64,000 bases of DNA. Source: Siphonodentalium dalli. Taxonomy: Eukaryota > Mollusca > Scaphopoda > Gadilida > Siphonodentaliidae. A model generated the notes under the pieces. The model ran no database searches and was not told where the DNA came from. It saw only the letters and a list, made by a program, of their open reading frames with translations. Positions 11,079 through 22,798 of this stretch are shown in pieces. How positions within the stretch are numbered: position 1 is the stretch's first letter; every line of letters begins with the position of its first letter. Made by a program: the position numbers and the translations under genes. The stretch lies in NCBI GenBank assembly GCA_032622095.1, contig CP136061.1, forward strand, positions 89,210,983 to 89,274,982, written 5' to 3'.

Positions 11079-11538
11079 CCCTTCCATATTTTCCATTATC
11101 ACTTTTGTCTAGCACGAATTAGGCAAACACCGCGAAAATAACAACTTCACCAAAAGTACCATCAGCATCATAGCATTTCAGCAGGACCCACCAGAATCAT
11201 AGCAAATTAGCAGGACCACACCTCTATTTAAAGATTGTCCCATCCGATTTGACACCAAAAACTACCATGTACATTTTCTATACCAGAATATAATTAGATC
11301 CTACCCATTCATTCTTTTCTGGTGCAGCATTAAATATCATGTGCCAGTGCATTCTCTTATATATGTGAATCTCCCATAGGGCGCCTCGCATATATAAAAG
11401 AATGCATTGGCCTGACAATATTTACCTTGATCTTGTAAGTCAGTGCATTCTCTTATATATGCTTATATGAGAGAATGCACTAGCACAGGATCTTTAATGC
11501 TGCACCAGTTAGCTCCCGTCATGAACTTCATGAAAGGG
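11079..11538. mobile_element. TTAA-1 element, long left part
   Basis: TTAA at 11075-11078 and 11539-11542; ends CCCTTCCAT and its partner ATGAAAGGG. Hairpin modules are at 11342-11414 and 11441-11498 (the second shortened). The left 250 bp are not found in other copies, so this may be an older, less deleted member. Confidence 0.7.
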
Positions 11539-11610
11539 TTAATAGTTAAATTTATGGAATTTGTTAGTTTTGTATAATAGATCTTCAGCAAAAGGTTCTA
11601 TGCTCATATA

Positions 11611-11717
11611 CCGTAATGCCCTAAATAATCGACTCCTTAATCACAGCAGAATTATGGGTAATTTTTCAGGATTTAGTCGGAAATATGGCTTGTTGCCATT
11701 CATTGGAAAGCTCTCAC
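11611..11717. mobile_element. MITE-A left-arm fragment
   Basis: Left arm only, from 'cgtaatgccctaaataatcg' to 'ggaaagctctca'; the other half is missing. Confidence 0.85.
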
Positions 11718-11818
11718 ATTATTTGGATATTTTAACACCACATCAGGTTTGAAATTGTTCTCATTGTTTGAATATATCATACACAGATAGTTGGGAATTT
11801 GTTGCTTTTAGACTGAAC

Positions 11819-12277
11819 CAAACCTGAGTTTAGTGTGCCTGTCATTTGCAGAATGAGGTCCCCAGAGCAGGTGAATTTAGTGATGCTATCCTGCATAGCG
11901 GGCTAGCATCACTAAATTCACCCTCTGGGAACCTCATTCTGCATGGCGTCATCTGCTATGGGAGACATGAACTCAGATTGAAATTCTCAAATGGTGAAAT
12001 TGTGATGTGCATCCATTGGGAACCTCGATTATGCAATGTGCGTCTGCCAATTTGGGGATATAGAGAAACTAAACTAAAAAGGAATGGAACCTTTGTGAAG
12101 ATGTTTCTATAGAAATTTGATAATAAAGAAACTTTCCAGAGAAGATGAGGCCTAAGCAGAATGAGGTCCCCAGAGTGTGAATTTAGTGATGTTAGCCCAT
12201 TATGCGGGATAGCGTCACTAAATTCACCCTCTGTGGACCTCATTCTGCAAATAACACACACACTATAATCAGGCTTT
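11819..12277. mobile_element. MITE-C copy 4, full length with 8-bp duplication
   Basis: 459 bp flanked by exact GACTGAAC at 11811-11818 and 12278-12285. It has two hairpin ends and the 'gactcagattgaaattc' centre. Frames at 11846-12112 and 11956-12384 are translations of the repeat. Confidence 0.9.
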
Positions 12278-12291
12278 GACTGAACAGCATA

Positions 12292-12504
12292 CAGTAATGC
12301 TCTAATTAATCGACCTCTTAACCAAAGCAGAATTATGGGTAACTTTTCAGGATTTAGTCGGAAATATGGCTTGTTGCCATTCATCGGAAAGCTCTCCCCG
12401 AGAGCTTTCCGATGAATGGCAACAAGCCATATTTCCGACTAAATCCTGAAAAGTTACCCATAATTCTGCATTGGTTAAGAGGTCGATTAATTAGAGCATT
12501 ACTG
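12292..12504. mobile_element. MITE-A copy 6 (full length)
   Basis: 213 bp between TA pairs, seven bases after the MITE-C target duplication. Ends carry the 'taattaatcgac' variant. Confidence 0.9.
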
Positions 12505-12755
12505 TATGTTCCTCCTGGTTTTCTCTGTATGTTTGTGTTTTGCGTTCCACAAGGGGGTCGGTGTCAAAACATGGCTGGAAAAAACTCTATGAAATGGAAA
12601 CAAATTTAACTGTTAGTCAACAGTCTGAAACATTTGATGGGGTTCTGATGCAAAATGGTATTTTGCGAATAGGAGTTTGGTCTGAGGGAACACGTGCAGA
12701 TGGAAATTTCAAGGTGGAGATTCTGTAGCCACATCCCTGCTCACATAGTTCAATT
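12505..12755. other. No supported gene
   Basis: A 62-codon frame at 12540-12728 (+) reads with mixed composition but has no recognised family and no convincing splice sites. I do not call it. Confidence 0.4.
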
Positions 12756-12759
12756 TTAA

Positions 12760-13124
12760 AGTGATGTGAAACACTACGGTTGTGTGATCAAATAGAAATG
12801 GAGAATAATTGTTCTCAAAGTAGAATAATAATCCACATTTACATCACGCACACCATGATTCTTATAGTTTGATTAAATGCAATGACTCTCGATGTCAAAA
12901 TCATTTGTGTTAGTTTATCGCTGATTGTTGCGTCCCGAATTGAGATGTAAAATATTTATAATTATGCATAGTTCAGATGATGATACATATAACTATGGAG
13001 TGGTATGATAGATTTGAGATTTCGGCAATGTTACTAGAATGCTACATTCCCACAGTTGACTTAACGACTGCATACTAACTTATCAGTTTCACACTGTCAC
13101 ACACCTGAACAAGAACATATGTCT
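12760..13124. mobile_element. TTAA-8 element, copy 1
   Basis: TTAA at 12756-12759 and 13125-13128; ends AGTGATGTGAAAC and CATATGTCT. Three-plus related copies occur at 35191, 35941, 38095 and 55288, mostly in the opposite orientation. Internal marker 'gtttatcgctgattgttgcg'. Terminal repeats are weak, so the TTAA flanks are the main support. Confidence 0.7.
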
Positions 13125-13578
13125 TTAAATATGAAGTATATAATGTAGTTTTAATATCAGAAAATGCATATTGTGCACTTATTGCAAAATTTTATGATTG
13201 ATGTTTGTTGAGCGTTGTACGTGTGGTGCATAGTTAGTATAATGTGTACACAGTGTGCAAAAAAAAATAAAAAAAATTAATCATTATGTCATCAGCTCCG
13301 CTTCCCGGAGATAGACCATTTAAACATTTATAAAAACGAATATTAATTGATTTTCATAGACAGTTTCATCAGCAGAGACCACATAAGTTATTAACAGATT
13401 CCGGTAAAATCCTCGAGGGTGATGCTGGTCATACCAATGTTAAATTTATTATGATTTGTTTTATTTCCCACAGCAAGTCCAGAATGTCGGCATGAATTAC
13501 CAGGGGGTTATGACGGGTTATGTCATGATTGCTGCATCAGACATTTTTGAATTAGTAAATTATATTGAGGTGAAACAT

Positions 13579-14037
13579 CAAGCCTTATTATAGTGTGTCT
13601 GTCATTTGCAGAATGAGGTCCCCAGAGGGTGAATTTAGTGATGCTATCCCGGATTGTCTGCTAGCATCACCAAATTCACCATCTGAGAACCTCATTCTGC
13701 TTAGGCCTAAACTGCTATGGGAGACCTAGGATCAAATTGAAGTTTGATCCCCAGTTGAAGTTGGTGATGTTCACCCATTAGTCACCTCGATTATGCATTT
13801 TATCTTCTGCAAATTTGGGGATATAGAAACTTCCCAGAAAGGAAAAAGTAACTGAAAACAATATTAATTTGAGACAAAAGATACTTCCCAGAAGATGAGG
13901 CCTAAGCAGAATGAGGTTCACAGAGGGTGAGTTTGGTGATGCTAGCGCTAGCCCACTGTGCAGGATAGCATCACAAAATTTACCCTCTGGGGACCTCATT
14001 CTGCAAATGACAGATACAACACTAAACTCAGACTTGA
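13579..14037. mobile_element. MITE-C copy 5
   Basis: CAAGCCTTATTATAGTGTG to 'cactaaactcagacttg'. Centre of the 'cagttgaagttggtgatg' type. Ends belong to different sub-types (ATAGTG left, AAACTCAG right). Confidence 0.8.
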
Positions 14038-14198
14038 TGTGGGCTTGCTATGGTTCAGTCAGTAAGTGAATTTAGTGATGCTAGCCCGCTCTGCTGGATA
14101 GTTTCACTAAATTAACCCTCTGGGGACCTCATTCTGCAAATGGCAGGGACAACACTAAACTCAGACTTGATGTGGGCTTGCTATGGTTCAGTCAGTAA
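14009..14198 (+). repeat. Local tandem duplication of the MITE-C end plus flank
   Basis: 'acaacactaaactcagacttg...ggttcagtcagtaagtg' occurs twice about 130 bp apart. The MITE-C right hairpin and ~50 bp of flank were duplicated together, dating the duplication after the insertion. Confidence 0.8.
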
Positions 14199-14424
14199 GT
14201 GCATAAGTGCAGCATTATTGTTATAAACACATTTATATAATGTACCATAAATACCTTTGCTATTTTAAATTTGTGTATAACACCTATTTTATAAATTTAA
14301 TCTTTACACCCTTTTCGATTGGGTTAAGCTCTTCAGGTGTTTGTCACGATCAGCAATCGGATGTTTTTTTCTGAGTGAGTGGGATAAAGTATTGTACTGT
14401 TTCGTTTATATAGAGAAATTGTTG

Positions 14425-14660
14425 ACCCTTAGGTTGTCCTTGACCTTAACCTTTGACCTTGACCTTAACCTAGTTTTATTTTGTAAAAGTTACATGTACT
14501 TTATTTTTGAGTAAAGGTTACATGTACTTTTATGTAAGTACATGAGTTCACATCAACTAGAGTTGATGGAGACATAGTTTGTCGAATTTCATGTGTGACC
14601 GTGTCCTTGACCTGGACCATATATGCTCATATAGGCCTTGATCTTGACCTCACTCATATA
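14425..14660 (+). repeat. Cluster of TGACCT motifs
   Basis: 'ccttgaccttaacc' and close variants repeat through 14439-14475 and again at 14605-14650. TGACCT is the nuclear-receptor half-site, but the cluster is equally explained as a degraded simple repeat. No gene is nearby in the window. Confidence 0.4.
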
Positions 14661-14759
14661 CGGTACGCTCATGTTAGGAATGTTTCTGGACCGATCGAAA
14701 AAAATGATTTATTCATTCAGACTTCGGATATTTATTACCATTATTAACATCCATTATGC

Positions 14760-15220
14760 TTTAGCACTCCCCAGGTTCTAACCATTAAGTTGGAATTCTC
14801 GGAAACACGTTGATGAATTTATTGTACAAATATTTACAACATCACATCAGGCGGCCACGGAGAAAAATATAATAACATGACTTCTGCTAATGCGTTCGAG
14901 TCGAGAGTCTAAGCAAGAGTCTCTGCAAGAGTCTCCGAGAGCTTGGCTCTCCTAGTATATATCCGCTGAAAGGCCAACGCCCTTAGCCACCAAATGTCGT
15001 GATCTGACTGGGTGTCGCTTACATCAAACCAGATGGACAATTAATAATCCGCTTGGACAAAGCATTTAACTGTAAAAGTCAACGACCCATAATTATAGGT
15101 CATCCACTCAGAGCTATAATTCCCAGAAGATTAGGACACCGGCATTTCAGCTAAAGACATTGAACTTTCAGCTACGATTAACCCTACTTACATACGTCGA
15201 CGTCGTCTGAAAGTATTACA
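14760..15220 (-). repeat. LTR, left copy (3' LTR in element sense)
   Basis: 461 bp, nearly identical to 19433-19989. Contains one unit of the 19-bp 'attaaccctacttacatac' motif that is expanded in the other LTR. Confidence 0.85.
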
Positions 15221-15410
15221 TAACTTTCATCACCTTTTTCAAGATTTTTGTCCTAAGACAAAAAACTTGATAATTCCGTGAGTGGAGATCCAAACTATCC
15301 CATTTGGAATATACATGTAACACAGTAAAACATAAGTTTTAACACATGAATGTCATAATCCGAATCGTCGATAGCAGGAATTGTTCCGAACAGGAGAATG
15401 GCACCATCCT

Positions 15411-15765
15411 GGAATATTAGCTTCTCATTCCGTGTTGGGACTTAATAGTGGCCTCCCTATTAACTCCGTTCGTCCTGGCTCCATTCCGAATACCCAGCGG
15501 ATCCAGATCCAAACGATAGAGGCGTCGATCCCATCGTCATAGCTATGTTCAAATAATCGCCTTGTGTCGGTACGAAAATTGGAAGGAATATTAGCTTCTC
15601 ATTCCGTGTTGGGAGTTAATTAGTGGCCTCCCTATTAACTCCGTTCGTCCTGGCTCCATTCCGAATACCCAGCGGATCCAGATCCAAATGATAGAGGCGT
15701 CGATCCCATCGTCATAGCTATGTTAAAATAATCGCCTTGTGTCGGTACGAAAATTGGAATGAATT
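15411..15765 (+). repeat. Internal tandem repeat of the LTR element, 2 x ~174 bp
   Basis: Units start 'gaatattagcttctcattcc' at 15412 and 15586 and are almost identical to 'gtacgaaaattggaa'. Recent duplication inside the element. Confidence 0.9.
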
Positions 15766-18330
15766 TCAATTTGACCTTGAATTCGGGCGACATTTGACAA
15801 AGGATCAATATGGTTTAATATCCAGAATTTGACTTCCTGTGGAGGGTTATATTTGCCTTGTTTCGATACGAAAGATGAATAAAGTTCAACTCGATCTTGA
15901 ATTTGGGCATAAATAAAGGTTCAATACTGTCTAGTGGAAAGGACTTCATATACGTTGTGTAAGAACTGAAATGAATTATCTGGGTAATGTCAATAGCGTT
16001 ACAACACGCTTATACGTGTAGAACACGATTTCAACCTTGAAATGACAATCTAACCAATTCACATTTTAATTTGGCTCCAAGCTTCTACAAATACGAGCAT
16101 GGTACAAAACGATCTTGCACAAATGCTCTATCAACTGAGATTTTAGAAATCTTTGGCACTGCGTGTCGAATCACGCATGTCACGTAAACGTTTTACAACA
16201 TCATTAGCGCCGACAAGTCAAATCTCGTCATTTGTGTCAAAGCACGATTCCATAAACTTGGAACGCCAAATCAAATATCACGGGCCCCGTATTTGGGCAT
16301 ACCCGTCGAGTAATCTATAGCTTGTCAGCTAGTAACTCTAACAACTATCATGTAACACCCACACCAATTACGGACATTTTACATAAATGTCAAATATTTC
16401 ATATATAGTTATTCCTTGTGAAACAACGGAATAAAATGTACAACCCCTGAGACAATTTGCTTGGCTTATTTGGTTCACATAGCTAATTATATATGGGTTT
16501 TTAATACAACCTACATTACATTATTATCATGCAATGTCCCTTTAAAACCATTCAAGGGTTCACTATACAACTTTTATTTTCATGACCTCCGACAACTTTT
16601 AAACGAAATGCGTAAGCTAATTTCTAATTCATACGTCCACTTAAACCTAAAATCGATAGATAAGTCACCATACGAACTTTAATTTTTCCTGACCACAGCT
16701 TAACTGATAAATGAAATGCATACAATCACCACTCCAGCCCCTACAGTACCAACAAAACAGGTTCTCAGTGGTGTAATACATTGATCAACTTAGCATGCAT
16801 CGATAACCATGAGCCCATGTATCTCTCCCGTGTGGTCAGTGAAAATCTACTGCTGTCCTGTGGACGGCTTTGATCAGTTTGCATAATTAATACCCTGGGG
16901 GCACAGCTTCATTTCTATTGAAATATATTCACCGGACATCTGCTGTGGAATGTTTTGGGCTAAATATGGGTACAGTGCATTGCCTCCCATAAGCTCAGTG
17001 TGTTTTCATCCGACAGTCAGTTGTGTACAGTTTTCTGTGGGGTGGAGATATTTCTCCTGTTTTCAAGGAATATTTCATCTTATTTACTCTGGTTCTAATG
17101 TTTTTAAACAGTATAATTTTCATGGAATTAATAGGATTATTTTCGGATCCATTTAAATTCCGTTAAAGGTAAGTACCTTCTTTGTTTCTATTCTATTCCG
17201 TGTATTCGGTGTCGTCAACAAACATTTTAGACATGCTGGTAGCATGTTAGTCTGGTTTATTACTTACAGACACTCTCAGAATACCCGGAACAGATTTTAT
17301 TATGGCATAATCAATTTTCTAGCCATTCTTTTCGTGTATGGGCATACCATAATTGATTATTCAGTTACATTTCTGACTTTCCGACTTGTCAACTCTGATC
17401 CACTTTGGTTTGTTCGAAACTTGAACACATTAAAGCCATTTTGATAACGCCCATATACAATGGCGATACATGTACAGCGATCTATCTATTTTTAAAATCG
17501 ACATTTTAACCCAATCCGGGTGTGTCATAACACAAAATACCACTGACCATCCGTGTAGATATTCTTGCAAAACATTGGAATCATTTGGCTAAATTGAACA
17601 TTCCCAAACCATACTTCAAACTTCAAGTGACTATAATGTCTCTAATTTAAAATTTTCCGAATTACTTCAACTAATTTCTTTTATTTAAAGATATATCTCG
17701 CTGGACGCAACCAGTCTCTTGACAACTGTCATAAATAACTAATGTTTTCAAATGGATAATCCGACCACAATAAAACTAATCTTAATTCACTGACAGAACA
17801 ATTTCAACAAAATTCCCAATCATAATTCGTTCAAAACCAGAACTCACTAAAATCATGAGGATTAACTGGAAAACATGCTAAAATTAGCAGTAAATTTTAC
17901 ATATCTATATAACCTGTATACTGGTGTAACAATTTAATACCTGTTCAACCAGAATTTCCAAGAACATTTTTTTGTTTTTGACAAAATCCTACTATATATA
18001 TACCATAATAGGCTTCAATAAGCACTTTCTAAATTACCTAACCATAACTTGTGCCAAATTTCTTTATCTGGAAATTTTCAACTAACTCCAACTTGTTTGA
18101 AAACAAGCCGACAGACAAACTAACTGTGTATTCACTACATCTGTATATATATGCATCATTTAATAATTAACTGGAATCTCTTTCCGTGTAGATTGTAGCA
18201 TCAATCTTATCAAATTTATAGGAAACCATATAGCGATGGACACAAATATAATTCCAGCGATTATTTCTTCTAGCTGATAACATTTTTCAATTTTAATTAT
18301 TACGGCAAATTTGCACAAAAATTTAGACCA
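15766..18330. other. Interior of the LTR element, no coding region
   Basis: Short open frames at 16461-16682, 16950-17156 and 17244-17444 show no gag, protease, reverse transcriptase or integrase character. Nothing else recognised. Confidence 0.6.
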
Positions 18331-18389
18331 GCGTCCATGTAACTAATAATACCTCGAAAACCAAACACTCTTTATTTCAAATCAACGCC

Positions 18390-19270
18390 AGCTGTCGACG
18401 CAACTATTTTTGAAACAACAACTTGACATAGAAAACTCTGACACAACAGTAATTTTTAAGCATACCTTATATAGAATAATTGACGCAACAATTTAAACTA
18501 TAACTGTATATTCCCTGAACAACTTTTTTGCTTTAACCACATTTTGTTCAATTAGGCTATTCACACCGAGCGTACATGTAACAATAATACCTCGAAAAAC
18601 AAACAATCTTTATTTCAAATCGACGCAACGATTTTTGAAACCCTTATATGGAAAAATTGACGCAACAATTTAAACTACAACTGTGTATTCTCTGAACAAC
18701 TTTTTTGCTTTACCCATATATTGTTCAATTAAAAACTAATATAATCGACAGATTACTCGATGTGAGAATTTTCTTCTTCACAATATCTATATCATGCATA
18801 ATTTGTCAGATTTAATATTAATGGCCAATTTACAAACAAATTTGACCAGATATAATTTATTTCAAATTGACGCAACAATTTTTGAAACAACAACTCGACA
18901 TAGAAACACACTGATACAGCAGTAATTTTCAAGCATACCTAATATGGAAAAATTGACGCAACAATTCTAAGCCAAAGATAAATCTACCTAATGTCTGAGG
19001 GGTTCAAATTGACGCAACAATTTTTGAAACAACAACTCGACATAGAAACACACTGATACACCAGTAATTTTCAAGCATACCTAATATGGAAAAATTGACG
19101 CAACAATTCTAAGCCAAAGATAAATCTACCTAATGTCGGAGGGGTTCAAATTGACGCAACAATTTTTGAAACAACAACTCGACATTGAAACACTGACACA
19201 ACAGTAATTACTAAGTATACCTTATATGGGAAAATTGGCACAACAATTTTAAACCAAAGATAAATGACCT
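18390..19270 (+). repeat. Tandem repeats inside the LTR element, unit ~141 bp
   Basis: 'attgacgcaacaatttttga' begins units near 18866, 19007 and 19148, with more diverged units near 18390 and 18620. The half-motif 'gacgcaacaatt' recurs within each unit. The last three are nearly identical. Confidence 0.85.
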
Positions 19271-19432
19271 AATAGCTATACGGGTTGTGAACCAGGTGAA
19301 CCAGCCAATGAATTGCAAATTGCCTCATATATACCTTATTTCGTCCATTTAGTTTCCTCCATATTTTTCTTCCGTGACCACCTGTCCAAGAATTCCAAGA
19401 AATGTCCTGCTAACTCGGCACCATCTCGGGAA

Positions 19433-19989
19433 TGTAGCACTCCCCAGGTTCTAACCATTAAGTTGGAATTCTCGGAAACACGTTGATGAATTTTATTGTA
19501 CAAATATTTACAACATCACATCAGGCGGCCACGGAGAAAAATATAATAACATGACTTCTGCTAATGCGTTCGAGTCGAGAGTCTAAGCAAGAGTCTCTGC
19601 AAGAGTCTCCGAGAGCTTGGCTCTCCTAGTATATATCCGCTGAAAGGCCAACGCCCTTAGCCACCAAATGTCGTGATCTGACTGGGTGTCGCTTACATCA
19701 AACCAGATGGATAATTAATAATCCGCTTTGACAAAGCATTTAACTCTAAAAGTCAACGACCCATAATTATAGGTCATCCACTCAGAGCTATAATTCCCAG
19801 AAGATTAGGACACCGGCATTTCAGCTAAAGACATTGAACTTTCAGCTACGATTAACCTTACTTACATACATTAACCCTACTTACATACATTAACCCTACT
19901 TACATACATTAACCCTACTTACATACATTAACCCTACTTACATACATTAACCCTACTTACATACGTCGACGTCGTCTGAAAGTATTACA
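19433..19989 (-). repeat. LTR, right copy (5' LTR in element sense)
   Basis: 557 bp. It equals the left LTR plus five extra 19-bp units at 19860-19975. Starts TGTAGCACTCC on the + strand; the left copy has TT in place of TG. Confidence 0.85.
19851..19975 (+). repeat. 19-bp minisatellite inside the right LTR
   Basis: About six to seven head-to-tail copies of 'attaaccctacttacatac'; the left LTR has one. The expansion post-dates insertion or arose in the source copy. Confidence 0.9.
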
Positions 19990-20310
19990 ATGCACTTAGT
20001 AAGATCGGAGAATGTAGGTTTGAATAAACGAGTAGAGCATCTATTCTAATGTAACCCACTAACCCACTAACCTACCAATGCAGGGAATTCGTACTTTGAA
20101 ATCGGCCAGCCAGTGCATGCCTGTCATTTACTTTCAAATAAATTATTTTCAATGTCTACAGGCATATGTAAATCATAAATCAGACACCTCTGGACATATA
20201 ATTTGGCAGATCGGAAGGTGTTAATACACTAAATATTAGGCGATTCTTCCGTTACGTGTGTTACATCTGAACAACTTTTTGACATTTGTGACCTGACAGC
20301 TGCCATACAA

Positions 20311-20493
20311 CAGTAATTCCCTAAGTAATCACTCCTTAAACACAGCAGAATTATGTGTAACTTTTCAGGATTTAGTCGGAAAAATGGCTTGTTGCCATTC
20401 ATCGGAAAGCTCAAGCCATATTTCCGACTAAATCCTGAAAAGTTACCCATAATTCTGCTGTGTTTAAGGAGTCGATTACTTAGGGCATTACTG
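20311..20493. mobile_element. MITE-A copy 7, centre deleted
   Basis: CAGTAATTCCCTAAGTAATC to its partner; the inner parts of the arms around the centre are shortened. Confidence 0.85.
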
Positions 20494-20934
20494 TAATATT
20501 TCAAATATGGAACAATTTTATTTTTTTCCAATGACAAATCTGCTCTTCTTTGATACCGATCTTCATTGAACTCAGTATCGGCTAATTAATTCTTCCGATT
20601 TATACCCTGGCAATTGTTTTTACGTAAGTTACATCACAGAAATGAATATTTTTGGGATCACGTGTCTTTGAATGGATTTTTCTCTAAATTCTCAGTGCCA
20701 ACTTATGAGATTATAATCGTGGATTGGGGAAGAATAATTATGTTTTGAGGTCAGGGAAATCAATTCCATGGAAAAGAAAAAGTATTTGTGATACGAATGA
20801 TTTTGCAGTGTTACGTGGGTTACAAAAAATGCTACGTGCATTACATGTTCAAATCAGAGTGATAATTTTGAAATTTTTTATTTAGAATAGACGATTTCCT
20901 ATATTATTTCTTTGAATAACTCATTCATGTTTTT

Positions 20935-20983
20935 GGGGACCTCATTCTGCAAGTGACAGGCACACTAAACTCAGGCTTGGTCC
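20935..20983. mobile_element. MITE-C terminal fragment
   Basis: Only the last ~50 bp remain: 'ggggacctcattctgcaag' through 'cactaaactcaggcttg'. Confidence 0.8.
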
Positions 20984-21004
20984 AGCTCAAAATTTAGCTA
21001 TATA

Positions 21005-21268
21005 CATTAATGCCTTAAATAATCAACTCCTTAACCACAGCAGAATTATGGGTAACTTTTCAGGATTTAGTCAGAAATATGGCTTGTTGCCATTCATCGG
21101 AAAGCTCTCGGGGAGAGCTTTCCGATGAATGGCAACAAGCCATATTTCTGAAAAGCTCTCGCCGAGAGCTTTCCGATGAATGGCAACAAGCCATATTTCC
21201 GACTAAATCCTGAAAAGTTACCCATAATTCTGCTGTGGTTAAGAGGTCGATTAATTAGAGCATTACTG
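21005..21268. mobile_element. MITE-A copy 8, inner arm repeated
   Basis: Begins CATTAATGCC after TATA. The central 'gagagctttccgatgaatgg' segment is present twice. Its left flank 'tttagctatata' is shared with copy 14 at 31646, so the two loci may descend from one duplicated insertion. Confidence 0.85.
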
Positions 21269-21771
21269 TACTTACACCATGCAGCCACACTCATTCGATA
21301 ATTGCAAATCCAAACCATCACAGTTGTAGCTCAGTATATTTATTAAACTATTTTTCAGGAAATAAATAGGAATAAGCTTAGTGTGGGCATACCTATAACC
21401 CATGACTGAGTTATTCATTCCGAGTTCGGCAATTTATTACCATCATGAATGAATTGATCGGACTTTTTAGTCGATATAAATGTAGCGAATATAGGATTGT
21501 TATCACGGAGTGCTATTTTTCATTCTTTGAGGAGGTTTGGGATCAATAATCAAAGGATACATTAAATTATATTGGTTTGTTTCTTTTATAATCAATCTCA
21601 AGAATTTCTTATCTTATTTGATGTTTGTGATGCTTTTATGTCCTATGAGGAGAATATTCCTTGATTCAACTTGTTAAAGGCAGTTTTTCAGTTTGAAGTA
21701 TTAATTTATACTCAGTATTAATGCTCGCTTTATAAATGCTATCACATTTGTGGGGAATTCATGCATTTGTA

Positions 21772-21972
21772 CAGTAATGCTCTAAATAATCGACTCCTCA
21801 ACCACAGAAGAATTATGGGTAATTTTTCAGGATTTAGTCGGAAATATGGCTTGTTGACATTCATCGGAAAGCTCTCCCGATGAATGGCAACAAGCCATAT
21901 TTCCGACTAAATCCTGAAAAATAACCCATAATTCTACTGTGGTTAAGGAGTCGATTATTTAAGGCATTACTG
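21772..21972. mobile_element. MITE-A copy 9
   Basis: 201 bp between TA pairs, with a small loss at the centre. Confidence 0.9.
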
Positions 21973-22063
21973 TACATGTATGGATATATAGAAGTAATAG
22001 AACTGAAATTTCTGTTAGGGTGGAAAAATTGGTCACCAACGCACCATCTTAAAACACTATTAA

Positions 22064-22309
22064 CCCTTCGATGACGGGAGCTGCGCTGGTGCAACATTAA
22101 AGATCCTGTGCCTGTGCATTCTCTATATGGGAGTCTCCCCATATAAGAGAATGCGCTGGCTTGCAAGATTAAGGTAAATATTGTTAGGCCAATGTATTCT
22201 CTCATACTGTATATGCGAGGCTCCCTATTGAAGACTCACATATATAAGAGAATGCATTGCATGGCACAGGATTTTCTAAAAATTTCAGGAAGCTCCGGTC
22301 ATTAAATGG
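22064..22309. mobile_element. TTAA-1 element
   Basis: TTAA at 22060-22063 and 22310-22313. Left end CCCTTCGATGACGGGAGC, right end decayed (ggtcattaaatgg). Hairpin modules at 22109-22160 (shortened) and 22187-22268. The inner TTAA at 22302-22305 is the empty paralogue of the occupied site at 22795. Confidence 0.75.
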
Positions 22310-22385
22310 TTAAAGATGGATTATCTCTTCATATAACAAATGTGAAATAGTTTCGTGGGTATAAAATAATAAATATGAATAAATT

Positions 22386-22794
22386 TTTTACCCTGTGCCA
22401 ATGCATTCTCTTATATATGCGAGTCGACCATAGGTCGCCTCGCATATATAAGAGAATGCATTGGCCTAACAATTTTTTATCATTTTTTTTAAAAATAAAT
22501 GTTTCTTACAATTTTTAGGACATAAAATAAAAAACATCCATTACCCTGCAGGGAGCCCCACACATATATAGAAGCATATAGAAGAGTGTCGTCTGCTCAT
22601 GTTTGTCTGGGGCTCTGTATGGGTGAAATTATAAAATTGTTAAAGAATACAAGAAAAAATTATTAAAATTGTAAAAAATTGTTAGGCCAATGCATTCTCT
22701 TATATATGCGAGGCTCCCTATGGAAGACTCACATATATAAGAGAATGCATTGCATGGCACAGGATTTTCTAAAAATTTCAGGAAGCTCCGGTCA
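22386..22794. mobile_element. Chimeric FB-E / TTAA-1 element
   Basis: The left end is FB-E (TTTTTTACCCTGTGCC, hairpin with GTCGACC loop, FB-E centre). The right end, past the second hairpin (22682-22762), is TTAA-1 (GGCTCCCTATGG loop, then 'ttcaggaagctccggtcatt'). The switch happens inside the shared hairpin, which points to recombination or template switching there. Confidence 0.7.
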
Positions 22795-22798
22795 TTAA

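Larger units (their letters stand above)
14756..19993 (-). mobile_element. Non-coding LTR element (fossil, young)
   Basis: Two direct LTRs (14760-15220, 19433-19989) flank ~4.2 kb, with a 4-bp target duplication ATGC (14756-14759, 19990-19993). Read on the minus strand the LTR runs TG...ACA. A possible primer-binding site starting TGGTGCCGAG lies 9 bases inside the right LTR (minus, 19423-19406), and a purine-rich stretch borders the left LTR. These set a minus orientation. The interior has no gag or pol-like frame, so it resembles a large non-autonomous derivative mobilised in trans. The LTRs differ at only about five sites apart from a repeat expansion, so the insertion is recent. Superfamily unassigned; a 4-bp duplication is compatible with Gypsy-like elements. 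Confidence 0.8.

Noticed and set aside
12540-12728. 62-codon frame between MITE-A and TTAA-8
   Set aside because: No recognised domain or splice context; kept only as a note.
14425-14475. Nuclear-receptor response element
   Set aside because: Half-sites are present but no gene, promoter or spacing pattern supports function.
19851-19975. AACCCTA repeats as interstitial telomere sequence
   Set aside because: The unit is 19 bp, not 6-7 bp, and the motif belongs to the LTR.
21094-21321. Recurring peptide NHSRIMGNFSGFSRKYGLLPFIGKLS in many short frames
   Set aside because: It is simply the translation of the MITE-A arm on either strand; every copy begins and ends in the palindrome.
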